Of a DNA stretch of 64,000 nt, positions 37,501 to 49,200 are shown piece after piece (position 1 is the first letter of the stretch; each line of letters begins with the position of its first letter). The position numbers and the translations under genes were made by a program. The stretch covers positions 1,757,317-1,821,316 of the forward strand of contig JACDOX010000109.1 of NCBI GenBank assembly GCA_014549065.1, given 5' to 3'. The DNA comes from Cardinalis cardinalis (Eukaryota; Chordata; Aves; Passeriformes; Cardinalidae). The notes under the pieces are model-generated. The model saw nothing but the letters and a program-made list of their open reading frames with translations. It had not been told where the DNA came from and ran no database searches.

Positions 37501-40500
37501 AATCTATNAATTCTGGGCCCTTTTAGAGAGCAAAATACTGAGTGGATCACTTAGGCTGATATCTGTTCTCCAGGCTGCTCAGGGCCATATATAATGGATG
37601 CTGGACCTTTCTGTGGATGAGATGCATTATGCATGGTTCTTGGACAAGTTGTAATCAAGTCTAGGAATTATGCCAATTCATTATTGGAGAGATTTATGAC
37701 ATCTAGCACTTACATAGCATTTTTACATTGTTCAAGGGGAATTACAACTAACTAACCCTTGTATGTCTGCAGAGTACGATTGTCACAGGGGGGAAATACG
37801 GTTACAAGAAGCCTTTATTTAAAAAGTTAATACCAAAATCAGATTTAAACCTCAAGCTGTTTACCTTTTGTAATGTGATCCATTTTATAGGCCTTCCTTT
37901 ATCTTCAAAAAGGGGTTCCTGAAATAAGGAGTGGAAGTAAGTTAAATCCAAGTATATTCTGCATTATNGGAGGGCTTGACTCCCTGGATATTAATATGAT
38001 GCTAGAGGAGAGCAAGTAAACTTTAATTGGATGCATCCTGTCATTGGTCTTCCACTGAGAGCATCCTGCTTGGCAAGGACCCACAGCTGCCAGGAGAGTG
38101 GGGGTTTGGTTTCTAATAGATTTACCCCTTTCTGATGGACCTGTGGACTCCAAACATGTGAAACCATGAACTGCAGGTGACAGTGGAAAGCTGGAGGCTG
38201 CACAATGGAGCAGGAAGGAGCAATGAGAGAGGTATAGAAAGTTCCTTGGCTAAAAAAGCTGTTGTTGTGAGTCATTATTGCCTGGGCTTGCCAAAAATCT
38301 TCTGACAGTTTTGTGTTTGCTAATTACCTATGACTCTTGGAATGCAACTCTTATAAAGCCAGTTTCTCCTCTCTTCCCTTTCCTGGGAAAATAACAATTA
38401 TGGATTTACTGAATAAGCTTGTAGTGCTGTACTAGCAAAGGGAGAAAGAGCANCAAGGATCCTCATCTAAGACTGTTCTGTTGTTCTTGTGCTCAGCACC
38501 AGCAGCCCTGCCTCTTTAGAGGAGTGCACAGAAGGGCTGGAAACCCTCTGGAGCTTCTTGCTCAGCTCACTTNTCCAAAATGCCCTGCTGTAGGCTCAGG
38601 ACTGGCACGGGTGTGAAAGTCTGGCTGTTTCCTCTTTGTGTGATTTCTGTTTAATTGCACTTGCCAGTGGGATCGTATTCTTGGTCACTTTCTATTTCTA
38701 CTTGTTTGTAAATGCTGATAAATATTGTATCANTTGTGACTGCTCTGATTCTTCTTTTCATCTGTAAAATTGTGTGAGGAAAGAGCTTTTTGAGAAGTCT
38801 CTCACAGTCTGTGTTTTGCTTTTAAGGCNATGTAAGTCTGGAAAACTGGGGCAGCACAGATCAACTGTATTGGGATCTATTTCAGTGTTTTATTGAGACA
38901 GTCACTACTTTGCTCTGGGAGGACCCTGGGTGAATGGCTTTTCTTCATTAAATGCTATTTGTTCTAGTCAACATGGCTATTCCTGTTCCCATTCAAGTCT
39001 GGTTGCTGTTTTCTNACAGGTCAGGTTTTAGAGCAAATGGCATGGGCAGAACAAGGCAGCTGCAATGGCAGCTGAGAGGCTCAGGGTCTGGTGTGCATTT
39101 GGGGTCACTCTAACCTGGGTGCTGGTTTCAAGCTGGAACAATGGCAGAATGACAGGATGATGTTACAGTGAAAGCATCATTCATCTGGCTGTCTTTCAGC
39201 TCCCCACACTATTAAGAATCTGAAACACTCTGCAGAGGCATTAAAAACTGTTGATGAGAGAAGTTCCTATCCAAGTCCATTAGCATAAATGAGTGGTCAG
39301 AGTAGCTGGGCCTGACATGTTTCATATTCTTCTGCTACAAGGGTAAATCTGAATTTCTGAAGAGCTTTCAGGCTCAATCCTATTCAAGATGATCTCACAT
39401 GGCACTTAGCATTGCCACTGCTTTTCAGGCGCTGGTGTGAGGAGCAAGCACTCTGAGAACAAGGCAAGCATTCACTCCAGGAGATAAAGGGAGCTGGGAG
39501 GAGGGAAATGACCTGAAGCGTGGCTGCAAGGGAACACAGATTCCTGGATGGGCAGCTTTGCGTGCAAAAAGGACCTCANAATGGTCACTAGATAGTCTAC
39601 AGAAAGGAAGGAAAAGCTCANTTTCTGCTGTCAGAACTAGTAATAGATCCTTGGATATTGAAACACCACACGGATGCAGGAAACACCAGAACTTTGTGGT
39701 TTAATAAACCTGATATTAAGCGGTGTGACAGTAGTCCAAAGCAGGCTGAGCTNTACAGATCACTGAGAAAAATCTCCAGCTTTTTAAGGAAAATACAAAT
39801 TAGAGTAAGCAATCATAATATCCTGCAGTCTAACCCACCTCAACCAATTCAGCACCCTGAGGGGTGCTGCATGCTGGGATGTGTTCAATCCTGCACGGTG
39901 ATGTTCTGGTGTGCCCCCAGTGAGAACACAGCCAGTGCCATGTGGACATCAGGAGAAGGGCTCAAGAACTCAGTGTTTTAAAGCAAATTTAGGTTCTATT
40001 GTAGCTGCTTGCTCTCATCTTTGAGGTGGGTAGGATGGTAAGCCAGATGTTGAGTAGTTTATTGAGCTCAATTTCAAAGAGTAGCTCAGCATGCNAAGCA
40101 CAGCTGGATTTCTCCATGCAGTTAAACACCTGCCTGNGTTTCCCTTTGGATATTCTGGCATTGAGACCTGGACCCTCCTAGGGGATCCTCAACTGAGTGT
40201 CAGAGGTCTTGGGGAAGTCTTGGTCAAGTCACCAGCACAGGGCATGTGCTGATGTAGATCAGTGCAAACTTAATTCCACTTAGCTACACACAGGCAGATT
40301 GTTACTTTGAGCTGTTTTACAGTGATTGCAGCAAGTTTTGTGCTTATTTAAACCATGCCAGGTGAACAAATTCCAGAGGAAAANTCTCTTCAAACGGCAT
40401 ATAAATGGATTAGGAAATCAAATTTCTACTTGTTGTGTTATAAGTTCAGAAGTATCTAACACAAAATACATTCAGNATTTTAACTGGGTATTTAAACTGT

Positions 40501-43500
40501 TTATACTCTGAGCAAACATTAAATGTTTACTTGTAATTATGTATTATTTGCTTGAGGAGGAGAGGTTAAATCAGTGGTATATTAGAATCCATTGCTTATT
40601 CATGTAAGCATAAACATGTAAAGTAGGGAATAAAACTGTAACCTTGATAGCTGACAGAGGAACAGGAATATCTGTGATCATGCTCACATTGCTTTGCCNG
40701 TTGGTCATGTTGTTCTGATAAATGACATTAAATAGGAGTGATATTTTCTGTGGATTAGCCACTGACTGGTGTCTCAGTATTCCATGTGAGCATGGATCCT
40801 TGAGACACATCCTGCATTTTTGAAGGGATGTCACAAAGATGAAAACAGCAGTATCAGTCAGCAAATGTTGCTCTAAACTAGGCTGTTCATCAATATAATT
40901 TTTTCTCTGTTAACTTAAGTTCATAGACTTAGGTTATCACAGAAATTGTCCCTTCAANGATTATGTGCCTTTCAGTGTGTGTTCCAAATGTAATAAATGA
41001 GCAAAANATAGGCTAGAACTTGTCTTTTCCTCATCCTCTGTCACTCTTTCCCCTTGCACCCAATGAAGGATGGAGATTCTCCCTTAGTGTTGCTTTGTAG
41101 CAGTTCCTATCACTTGGTTGGATCTTGTTTACTCCTAAGTGGCAAATTAATGGTCAAAGGTCTAACATATTACAGGAGGAATATTNGTGGGAAATGCTCA
41201 TCCTCTCCCCTCTTGCTTTCCTCTCCATGAAATACTGAAGCCCATTGCTAGGAGCTTTAGTTCTGAAATACCCTGGTAATAATTTCTTTCATATTTTAAG
41301 AATATACTGTAATTAGTAAGNATCTTTTTCCTTTAATCCGATCTATTGTGCTGGACCAGTTATATTTGTAATACAATANTTGATGAATATTCATATGTGA
41401 CTCCTCACAAAGTTCTCTTAAAATTGATGCTAAAAGGCTGAAATTGTTTGAGAGGTGGCAATTACAGACTGGAAGGAAATTATTCTCCACTGAACACTTG
41501 TAACAAGAATCACTGCCAAAATGCTGCTGATGGAAAGAGTATTAAATAGTGAGTGTAAATCACCAAGCTATTACAGTGGTTTATATAAAATAGCTCACTA
41601 ATGGATCACAAACCGTGGCAGTTACATTTATAACAAGCNGACTCCTGAACTTAGACAAATAATAGAGTGTTTTATTGCGTGAGGGCTTGAAGATCACTCT
41701 ATTCCTTGATTGCTGGGCCATTGAACAGTTCCTGGTGAGCCTGTGAGTTGTCTTCACGGGGTGAGCACTCCCTGCCTTGGACAGTGTGTTTGGCTGTGTT
41801 GTGCAATGAGGCACNGAGCTCTGGGGGTTGGATGCAGCAGTGGCAGCTGGATGAGTTTTTAGGNGTGCACCAGAGCTATCTGGGCACAGCCAGCCAGAAT
41901 TAGGGGGCTTTAGAGGGCCTGTGGGGCAGAGCTTCCAAATGCAGCCTCTCCTCTACCTGTGGGCATCCGAGCACTTTGTGTGTGCTGGGATGGGTGAAAC
42001 TGGCACAGAACAACAAAGTTTTCTCTCGCTCACTGATGTGAGCACGGGCAGATGGAGGTGTGCAGATCCTACAGCTTCCTTTAGAGCTTCTGGCAGCGTT
42101 CCACGTGCACTTTGTGGTACCTTCTCTTTGTTCCATGTGGGATTCAGCTGTTTCAGAATGGTTGGCTTTTAAATTACAAATAGGGGGGCAATTTGAATGT
42201 ATTTTACAGACCCACAAAGCTGCTTACCTGAAACATGAAACAAAATTGAGTCAAAATGTGTGTTCCAGGTAAAGGAAGCAGAGCTAATCAAGAATGAGCA
42301 GCAATGCAGTGGGAACTGAAATGGTTATCTTCCATTTGTGATCTCAGTGTGTCTGGGGAAATTCATTTCTGTGCCATGGCACAGACAGGGCACCCCTGGT
42401 TGCCCCTGTGTCAAACCTTGCTAGCCCTGGAGAGCCTTCACAGAGTAAATACTGCAGCAGAACAAATCCACAGAGTGCAGCATGGTCTCTATGCATGGAG
42501 CACACACCTTCCTGACAGTCTGCCTGCAGGAAAGGCACAGAAATGTCTGTGTTTATTGCCTACAACGAAACACTGAGATCAGGGAGTCAGAAAGAAAACA
42601 CGTCTGANGGTGTAAGGACAGCAGCTCCATTATTGCCACAATATCTTCACCTGCTACAGTTCCCTTTGATAATGTCATTATTTTTCATGCACAGCTGACC
42701 TTGCATCATTTGGCATTAGGGGACACAAAATAGCCCTTTAAACATTAAACAGTATTTTCATATATTGGAACCTGTTGGTGATATTATATATTATGCATAA
42801 GCAACCTTTCCTTTTCCATTTTCCACCCATGGAGATGTGTTGTACATTTCCCCCTCTCGAATTTGAGATGACAGGTTTTTTTCTGAGTAGCTGTAGATAT
42901 AAAACACCTAGCAGCAAGATGGCTTTTAACTCATTTTTATAGCACTGCAAGGCAGTATCTTGCTAATAGCCTTTTCTCAGACATAGAAATGCTGCCATTA
43001 GAGGAGAGCTGTGGCTGTCTCTCTCTTAGAAAGGATGTTGCCTTTCACTGGGGTTAAGACTCTTCATTGCAGCTTTATATATTCAAGCAAAAATGAAGTC
43101 CTGTNTGTTTTCTAAGCTATGAGATGTTTTAAAGAAAAAAGTTATGCAGAAAAGCCTCTTGAAGATAAACTGNAGGCAGATAAGCTTAGAAGCAGTGCAG
43201 GCCAAATTCAAATAGCTATTCCATGTGGTAGGTGCTACCCAAGCATGGATCCTCCCTCCACTTTTGCCAGAATGTCAAGTAACTCCAAATAGATCTCCCT
43301 GTTATCTGAACAGGCAGCCTCTCACTCAGACTTTAACCTGGTTGGTGGTACAAGAATACTTTTATTTGGGAATACAGGCACAGCTTTGCCCATGCAGCAG
43401 CTGTGCAGTGCTGAGGTGGAACCATGACCTCCTTGGCTTGGAGAGGAGCCTGGGAAGGTGCAGGGCACAGGGAAGAGGAGGCCGTGGCCCGGGGTCCATC

Positions 43501-43822
43501 GCTGCTTCCTGACAAGCAGGAGATGGACTGATGGGTCTGGTTTCATTTGGGAAGTGGTGGTTGGTGCTTTCCTGCACTGCTGGCCTCATGAGCTGCTCTC
43601 AGCTGTGATTTACCCACTGGTGTGGCTGGTGCTTTAATGGCAGAAATGAGCTTTAAGAGGTTGGCAAAAGCAGCTGTGACTGGGCTGGAGGATTTGAGTG
43701 TTGCAGTGAGGGAAATAAGTGNTGCTTCTGTTGGAAAGGGATGATGTTGCAAATAGCTTGATGTAAAAAGGAAGAAGTTCAGCGAGATGTCTAGGAGGAA
43801 TACTTGTATGCTGTGCTGCAAA

Positions 43823-43850
43823 CATTCCTAGTTAAATATAACTAGGAATG
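43823..43850. repeat. Perfect 28-bp palindrome (12-bp arms)
   Basis: CATTCCTAGTTA and TAACTAGGAATG flank AATA. The arms are perfectly complementary. Alternating purine-pyrimidine sequence (TATGCATGCATA) follows directly, so the site could adopt non-B DNA. Confidence 0.9.
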
Positions 43851-44129
43851 TATGCATGCATAGATTACGTACATGTAACACTTATTTTAGTCATATAAAG
43901 GGGGAAAAGCCTACCAGTTCCTTTTCTCCTACCTCAAAAAATTCCATACCCAATATTCTTGTTAAATACTTAACAATAGAGTATGCTGAGAAAATACTAT
44001 CCCAAAAGGTTAATTCTTGCAAAAGATGTGTGTGAGAACAGCANATTAAAAAAAAAAGTTCAGCCACCAGCAGTATCTAGTTTTATTTGAAATGCCTTTT
44101 CTTAATGGAGGAATAAATTGTATTTGTCA

Positions 44130-44207
44130 GATAATTGCACTTTTAGCTGTGGTGGAACTAGATGGTCTTCAAGGTCTCTTCCAAGCCATTTTATGAATCA
44201 TAAACAC
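44130..44207 (+). mobile_element. CR1 LINE 3' tail fragment
   Basis: GGTGGAACTAGATGGTCTTC, AAGGTCTCTTCCAAGCCATT and TTATGAATCATAA match the terminal part of CR1 in sense orientation, where TTGGACTAGATGATCTT-like sequence precedes GGTCCCTTCCAACC and ATTCTATGATTC. Only the tail is recognisable. Confidence 0.75.
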
Positions 44208-45283
44208 ATAAAAGCAGCTGAGAGTACAGAATCCACTGCCTTGCCAGGAACAAGCCACAGATGACACTGGGAATCTGCTGCCCAGGCCNCTCAGTGCCTG
44301 CCAAGCAGCGTTCCCTAAATTCAGCTCCCCAAATTCAGTGCCCACCCTCCCAGAGAGACCAAATCTGAGCAGGAGATGTGAGTCAGAAGTTGCTCAGGCT
44401 GGTGCAGTGGGGAAGAACAGTGACCTGCCCACCATGTGAGAGTTTTAAAGCTCTTCCAGCTGAAGTTTGTGGAGATCCAGTATATTGCAAAATATAATTG
44501 CAGTTCAGGAAGGACATGGAGAAGGTTGGCACCCCAGTGGCTTACTGGAAGCTGGCCATTTCCTGCTGGTGGGTGATGGGATGTCAGAGCCCTGCTGGAT
44601 TGTCCTCCTGGGGCCCTGAGCCATTTCTGAGGTCTTGGATCTTTGCGGTTTGGTCTGAACTTGCTAGGCGGCTCCAAACGTTTTCCATGCTCCCACCATA
44701 ACTGGAATTATTCCCCTCTGNCAACAATCTGGTATTGAAAGACTTCTAGCAAAAAAATGAAGTGATCTGGGGCATGGCTGAGGTGTACATGGGCCTCCCC
44801 AGTGGAGGAAGGTGATGAAAAATCAAACAAGGAGGGTCGTGGGTGCAGAGACCTCACCCACAGAAGAGACAAGGCCACAGAGCTGGTCCTGAGGACATGG
44901 AATCTGGGGATTGGGTTCCTCACCTCCACACTTTGTTATGCAAGTGAAGGGCCTGGCTATTCCACAAGAAGATTAGAGGGAAAGAGTTTTCCACCAGGGA
45001 AGCAAACTGCTCCCAAACCGATGCCTGTGTCTCCACTGCCAAAACCTGTGTGCTTTTCTATTTTTCTACAGTGAAGCTGGCATTTTTAGCAATATTCCAC
45101 GGTACAATTAGATGCTCATTGTAGCTTGCAAGGCCCTTATCGGGTAATAGCCATGTCCATTTTTAGGTGGGTGATAAGGAGGTTTTCAGGGATGGGCAGG
45201 GGAAGGGGAAGGCAAGGAGCTCTGGCTCTGGAGTGGCTGTTTGACAGGCTGGGAGCCTGCCTTTGTGACAATACAGTCACATG

Positions 45284-45332
45284 GCATCTCCTGAACAAAT
45301 GGATCCATTGTGCATCTCCTGAACAAATGGAT
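45284..45332 (+). repeat. 28-bp spaced direct duplication
   Basis: GCATCTCCTGAACAAATGGA occurs at 45284 and again at 45312. It is a small tandem duplication with no other recognisable content. Confidence 0.85.
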
Positions 45333-46184
45333 TCCAGTCATGAATTTGGATGTGGAAGGGCCCATGTTCAGGGTCCTTTGAGCTCCTGTGTGCCATTTCT
45401 GTCTGTGAAAATCATCTCTCCTGAACTGATCCTGAAAGGAAATCAGCACCTACAGCTCAATGGCAATCAGTGCAGTGCCAGGGAGGATCAGTGCTGTGGG
45501 TGGTCAGGCACCTGGATTTTTGAAGCAGGNCTGTGTTGCTCTGGCATTGTGGTGACGAGCTCACGTTATTGAATTTGTGGTGACTTTGTCTGAAATGCCA
45601 AGCTGAAGTCACATTGCTGTTTGCCTTCTATTTTAGGTGTATTTCTGAACTAGTCTGCAAGGCAGCTGTGCTTTAATTTAAATCCTCCTTCAATAATAGC
45701 TCCTATTGTGCCAGCTTTGAGATGGCATCAATGGCTACAACTTTATTGACAGACTTGGTACCAGTGTTTATGAAACACTACTCCTGGATTGCTATTTATA
45801 TAATGCTGCTCACAAGATCTTTTCCCTACACTGCTCTGTTGATTCTTGCTATTGTATCATATCTAAAACATCTTTTTTTGTTTTGTTTTATCAGTGTTGT
45901 AAGGCATGAAGGAGAANAGAAACACTACTTGATTAGGTTTCTTGGAAATCTGGACTTGGGTCTCAGCTTATCTAAGACTTCTTGTAAGATCATGGTCTCT
46001 TGGGGCAGTNATAATCCTTGCTCTGAGCACGCTTCCTTTGTCACTGAGACTGTAACAAACANTGCAAACTGCTAAAAATGTGTGTGCAGAAGGAGGCTGC
46101 ACTCCTGCTTGAACCCCTGGTGTGTCACAAGTGTAGAAATCCCTTAATGTGTTCTTGGTACTGTAAAAGCAAGTAACTTCTATT

Positions 46185-46232
46185 ATTCTATTCTAATAGA
46201 ATAAATTCTATTTATTTCTTTTCTGAAATAAA
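46185..46232. repeat. Two adjacent small AT-rich hairpins
   Basis: ATTCTATT-CT-AATAGAAT (46185-46202) and TTTATTTC-TTTTCT-GAAATAAA (46211-46232) are each perfect 8-bp inverted repeats, eight bases apart. They may simply reflect low complexity. Confidence 0.7.
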
Positions 46233-49200
46233 TAAAAATCTACTTTCTTTAACTGGCATCTACACTCAGATGGATTTTATAAGCAGACAACCTGCTGGTA
46301 GCTGATCTGAGATTTCACTGTGGCAACACTGGTGGGGAAATGTTAATTCAAATGAGCACCTGTGCCAAGCATTCCTTCTGGGTGCTGCAGATCTCATTGT
46401 GAAGAGAAGTCAAGAGGTGTTTTTTATTATAGCCTGTGATGCTCACTCAGCTTTGTTTTGCTCAAAGTTCTTTAGCTGCTGGCTGCTCTGAAACACAAGG
46501 TTTCCTTACAATAATTGCTTTTCCTTATTTGAAATTATATGTCGTGACCTTTTATGTGCTTACAAGACTACTGGGAAAATGAATGTTGAAACTTAAATTC
46601 ATCATGAGCTGTTTCATCAAAACCGTTGCATAATCTCAGAAAAAAAAAAAGATAATTGCAAGATCATTTATCTGCTTTCAGAGTGCCTTTTTGAACTGGC
46701 ACCAAAGCTCATGGAATGACTTCAACCAAAGCATGACTGGGGCCTCTCAGTTTAACCTATGGGTCCTTTTCTTCTCCCTTGGCCTGGAACAAGGGGACTT
46801 TTGGGTAGATACAGGATGTGAGCAAGGCAGCCAGCACTTTGGTGATCTTGCANTGCTGTGGGATAGAGACAGTGGCTGTTTCTCCCTCTCCTCCTCCTGG
46901 CTGTGTTTTGCTGATAAATATCAAGATGTGGCCTCATCAAAGGCATTTTTCCTCCCCTGTTGAACTCCTCCCTTTCCCTGACAGTGTCTCAGTGTCTCCT
47001 GGTTGGTAAATGATGTTTCTGATNGCTCAGCAGGCATCCTGTTAGAGCAGATTGCCTAACAGTGAGTGCTTTCCTTGCCACACAGGGACAGGAGCATCAG
47101 CAGAGCCATTCCTGAACCTGCATCCCAGGCTTTGTGCTCTCACCTAAAATCCTAGAAAACCGCTCATTCCTGGTCAAGGGTGCTCTATTTTTTTATCAAG
47201 AAAATGCACTGCATGTTGGAAAATGCTTATTGTGGGTATTAATAAGAGCATCAGAGTTTGGCTAGGCCATAATAGCTTTCAGTTTATTATTCAGCTTTGT
47301 GATTATGGAGGACACTGCTGTGCTTAGGCACTGGAAGATGGGCTGGGACAGCTCCCAGGCTGTAGGAGGCTGAGTCCTTTCTTCCATTCCATGTGCTGTT
47401 AGTGACCNGAGCTTTATTCAGCTTAGCAATATTAAGAACTCTTCACCTCTTCTGAAAAATAACTGGGAATTGAGTTGTGGTGGGGTTTTTTTTTTGCCAT
47501 TAAGAGTTTCAATTGACTACAGGAGATGTGGCTTCAAGACCTGCATCACGAGAAAATTGNTCCAAGTTTCAGAAGCACAGCTGAAAGCAAGTGTTTGCAG
47601 CTACGTAAATGGTGTTCTATTGCTTCCTGACTAATGTTTTGTCAGTTGTGGAATTTCACCCTTCACAACTGCAGGTTCTGTAAAATAGCCAGGATTGTAA
47701 TGAAAGTCTGATGATTCACGAGAGGCTATTATAAGAANATTTCTGAAATGAGCTTAGAGAAAAGTGTCAGTGGGAAAGGCATAAAGTTTCAAGTGGCCTC
47801 CTTCAAGCGAAGGTATGCCATCAAAATCTTTTTGTATTAATTTAGGAGTATCATGAGATAAAACAACAATTGGGAAATCTAAAAATTGAAAATACATCAA
47901 GTTTCCCATACAAAAAAGAAACACAAATTTTCTCCTTAAATTTTTAGCACCTGACTGAGTTGCAAACATTTTTTCCTCTAAATGCTTAATGGAAATGAAA
48001 TATTCCTGCTGATGTACAGTCCCTTAATTTTAGGGGACTCAAACCAAGCCCTGGTGACCTCCAGAGTCCAGGGTATGTGTGTGCTGGGCTCTTTGCCTTT
48101 AGGCATGAAATGGACAAAAGCCATCTAGAAAGACCTTAAAGATGAATTCATTTGAGTTTAAGGAAAGAGGATTGGGCCAGATCTGTGAGCACTTTTCCAG
48201 ACTCATAATCTCCCATCTTTCTAAAGAAAAACCACCCTGCCACCAGCTTTAATATATCTATATATTTTAACTGTACCAAACTTGCAAGCTAGGCTGAAAT
48301 GAATTAGCTACCATGGGCATGACTCCACCATGGTAATGGGAAATAGAGCTGGGACCTGTTAGTTAAATACAGCTCTGCCACAGCAGTACATGCCAAAGCC
48401 TTGTGGGAATTGGAGCTGGGAATCCAGAGCAAGAGTGTGCTGGCTCACTGTGCTCATGCTGGGCACACACGTCAAGAAGAAGCATCTTTGTGCCTCAGAA
48501 GGATACCATGAGGTTTCTGTCATTTTCAGACCCTGCAAGCAAAGCACAAACCAGAGNTGTTCTCCTTGCATGGAGCACAGAGGTGCCATTCATGCAGCAG
48601 CCACCTGGTTCAGAGCACAATTCCTGCTCTACACAAGGGCTGGGGGTTGTCAAGGCCATCGCTGCTTGGCTGCCCATTGGATGTTTTTGTCTTTCAGTTC
48701 ACCTCATGGCTCAGCTTGGATGTGAATTAAAGCAGGTGAGAGAGCCTGCTTGCTTTTGAGAGGGCTCTGATCTGCCTGTGCAGTGGGACAAAAGAGCTGG
48801 AAGACAGCAAAAAAAGGCAAAGGTGCACATGTTGCTGGGATAAACCATGCACAGCTGTGAAGTCAGGGGCAGTTTACCCCACCTGTGATTTAACACACCT
48901 GCTAGGCTGTGAAATCTTTCATAATTAACTTCAACATTCTTATATGTGCTGTATGTTTTATGGACTGGTTTTTACAGCATGATACTTTTTTTTTTCAGAT
49001 TGTTAATTGAGCAGGGAAGCAAGAACAGATCCCAGTACCTAAAAGGTGAATTAACACTTCCTAGGGAATGCATTAGCTGACTTTTTAGTTTGCTGTTTGA
49101 ATTGTTGAGAATGGCAGTAATTTTGGGTTCTTGTGGAAATAGTTTGGGGTTTTTTTAGCAGAGGTTAAGTAGGCAGGGAGTGTCAGGGCTGGAGGGGGGA

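Larger units (their letters stand above)
24231..44129. other. Large intergenic stretch without recognised genes
   Basis: About 20 kb of AT-leaning DNA that looks mostly single-copy. I found no exon with both splice signals and protein-like content, no tRNA and no long repeat. Listed separately are hairpins (29931-29974, 34520-34559, 43823-43850), a short simple repeat (30903-30948) and an 18-bp tandem repeat (33134-33187). A stretch this quiet next to a brain-expressed gene could contain conserved regulatory elements, but that needs alignment to other birds to judge. Confidence 0.55.

Noticed and set aside
48313..48342. TACCATGG...CCATGGTA inverted repeat
   Set aside because: Only 8-bp arms with a short spacer; expected by chance at this scale.
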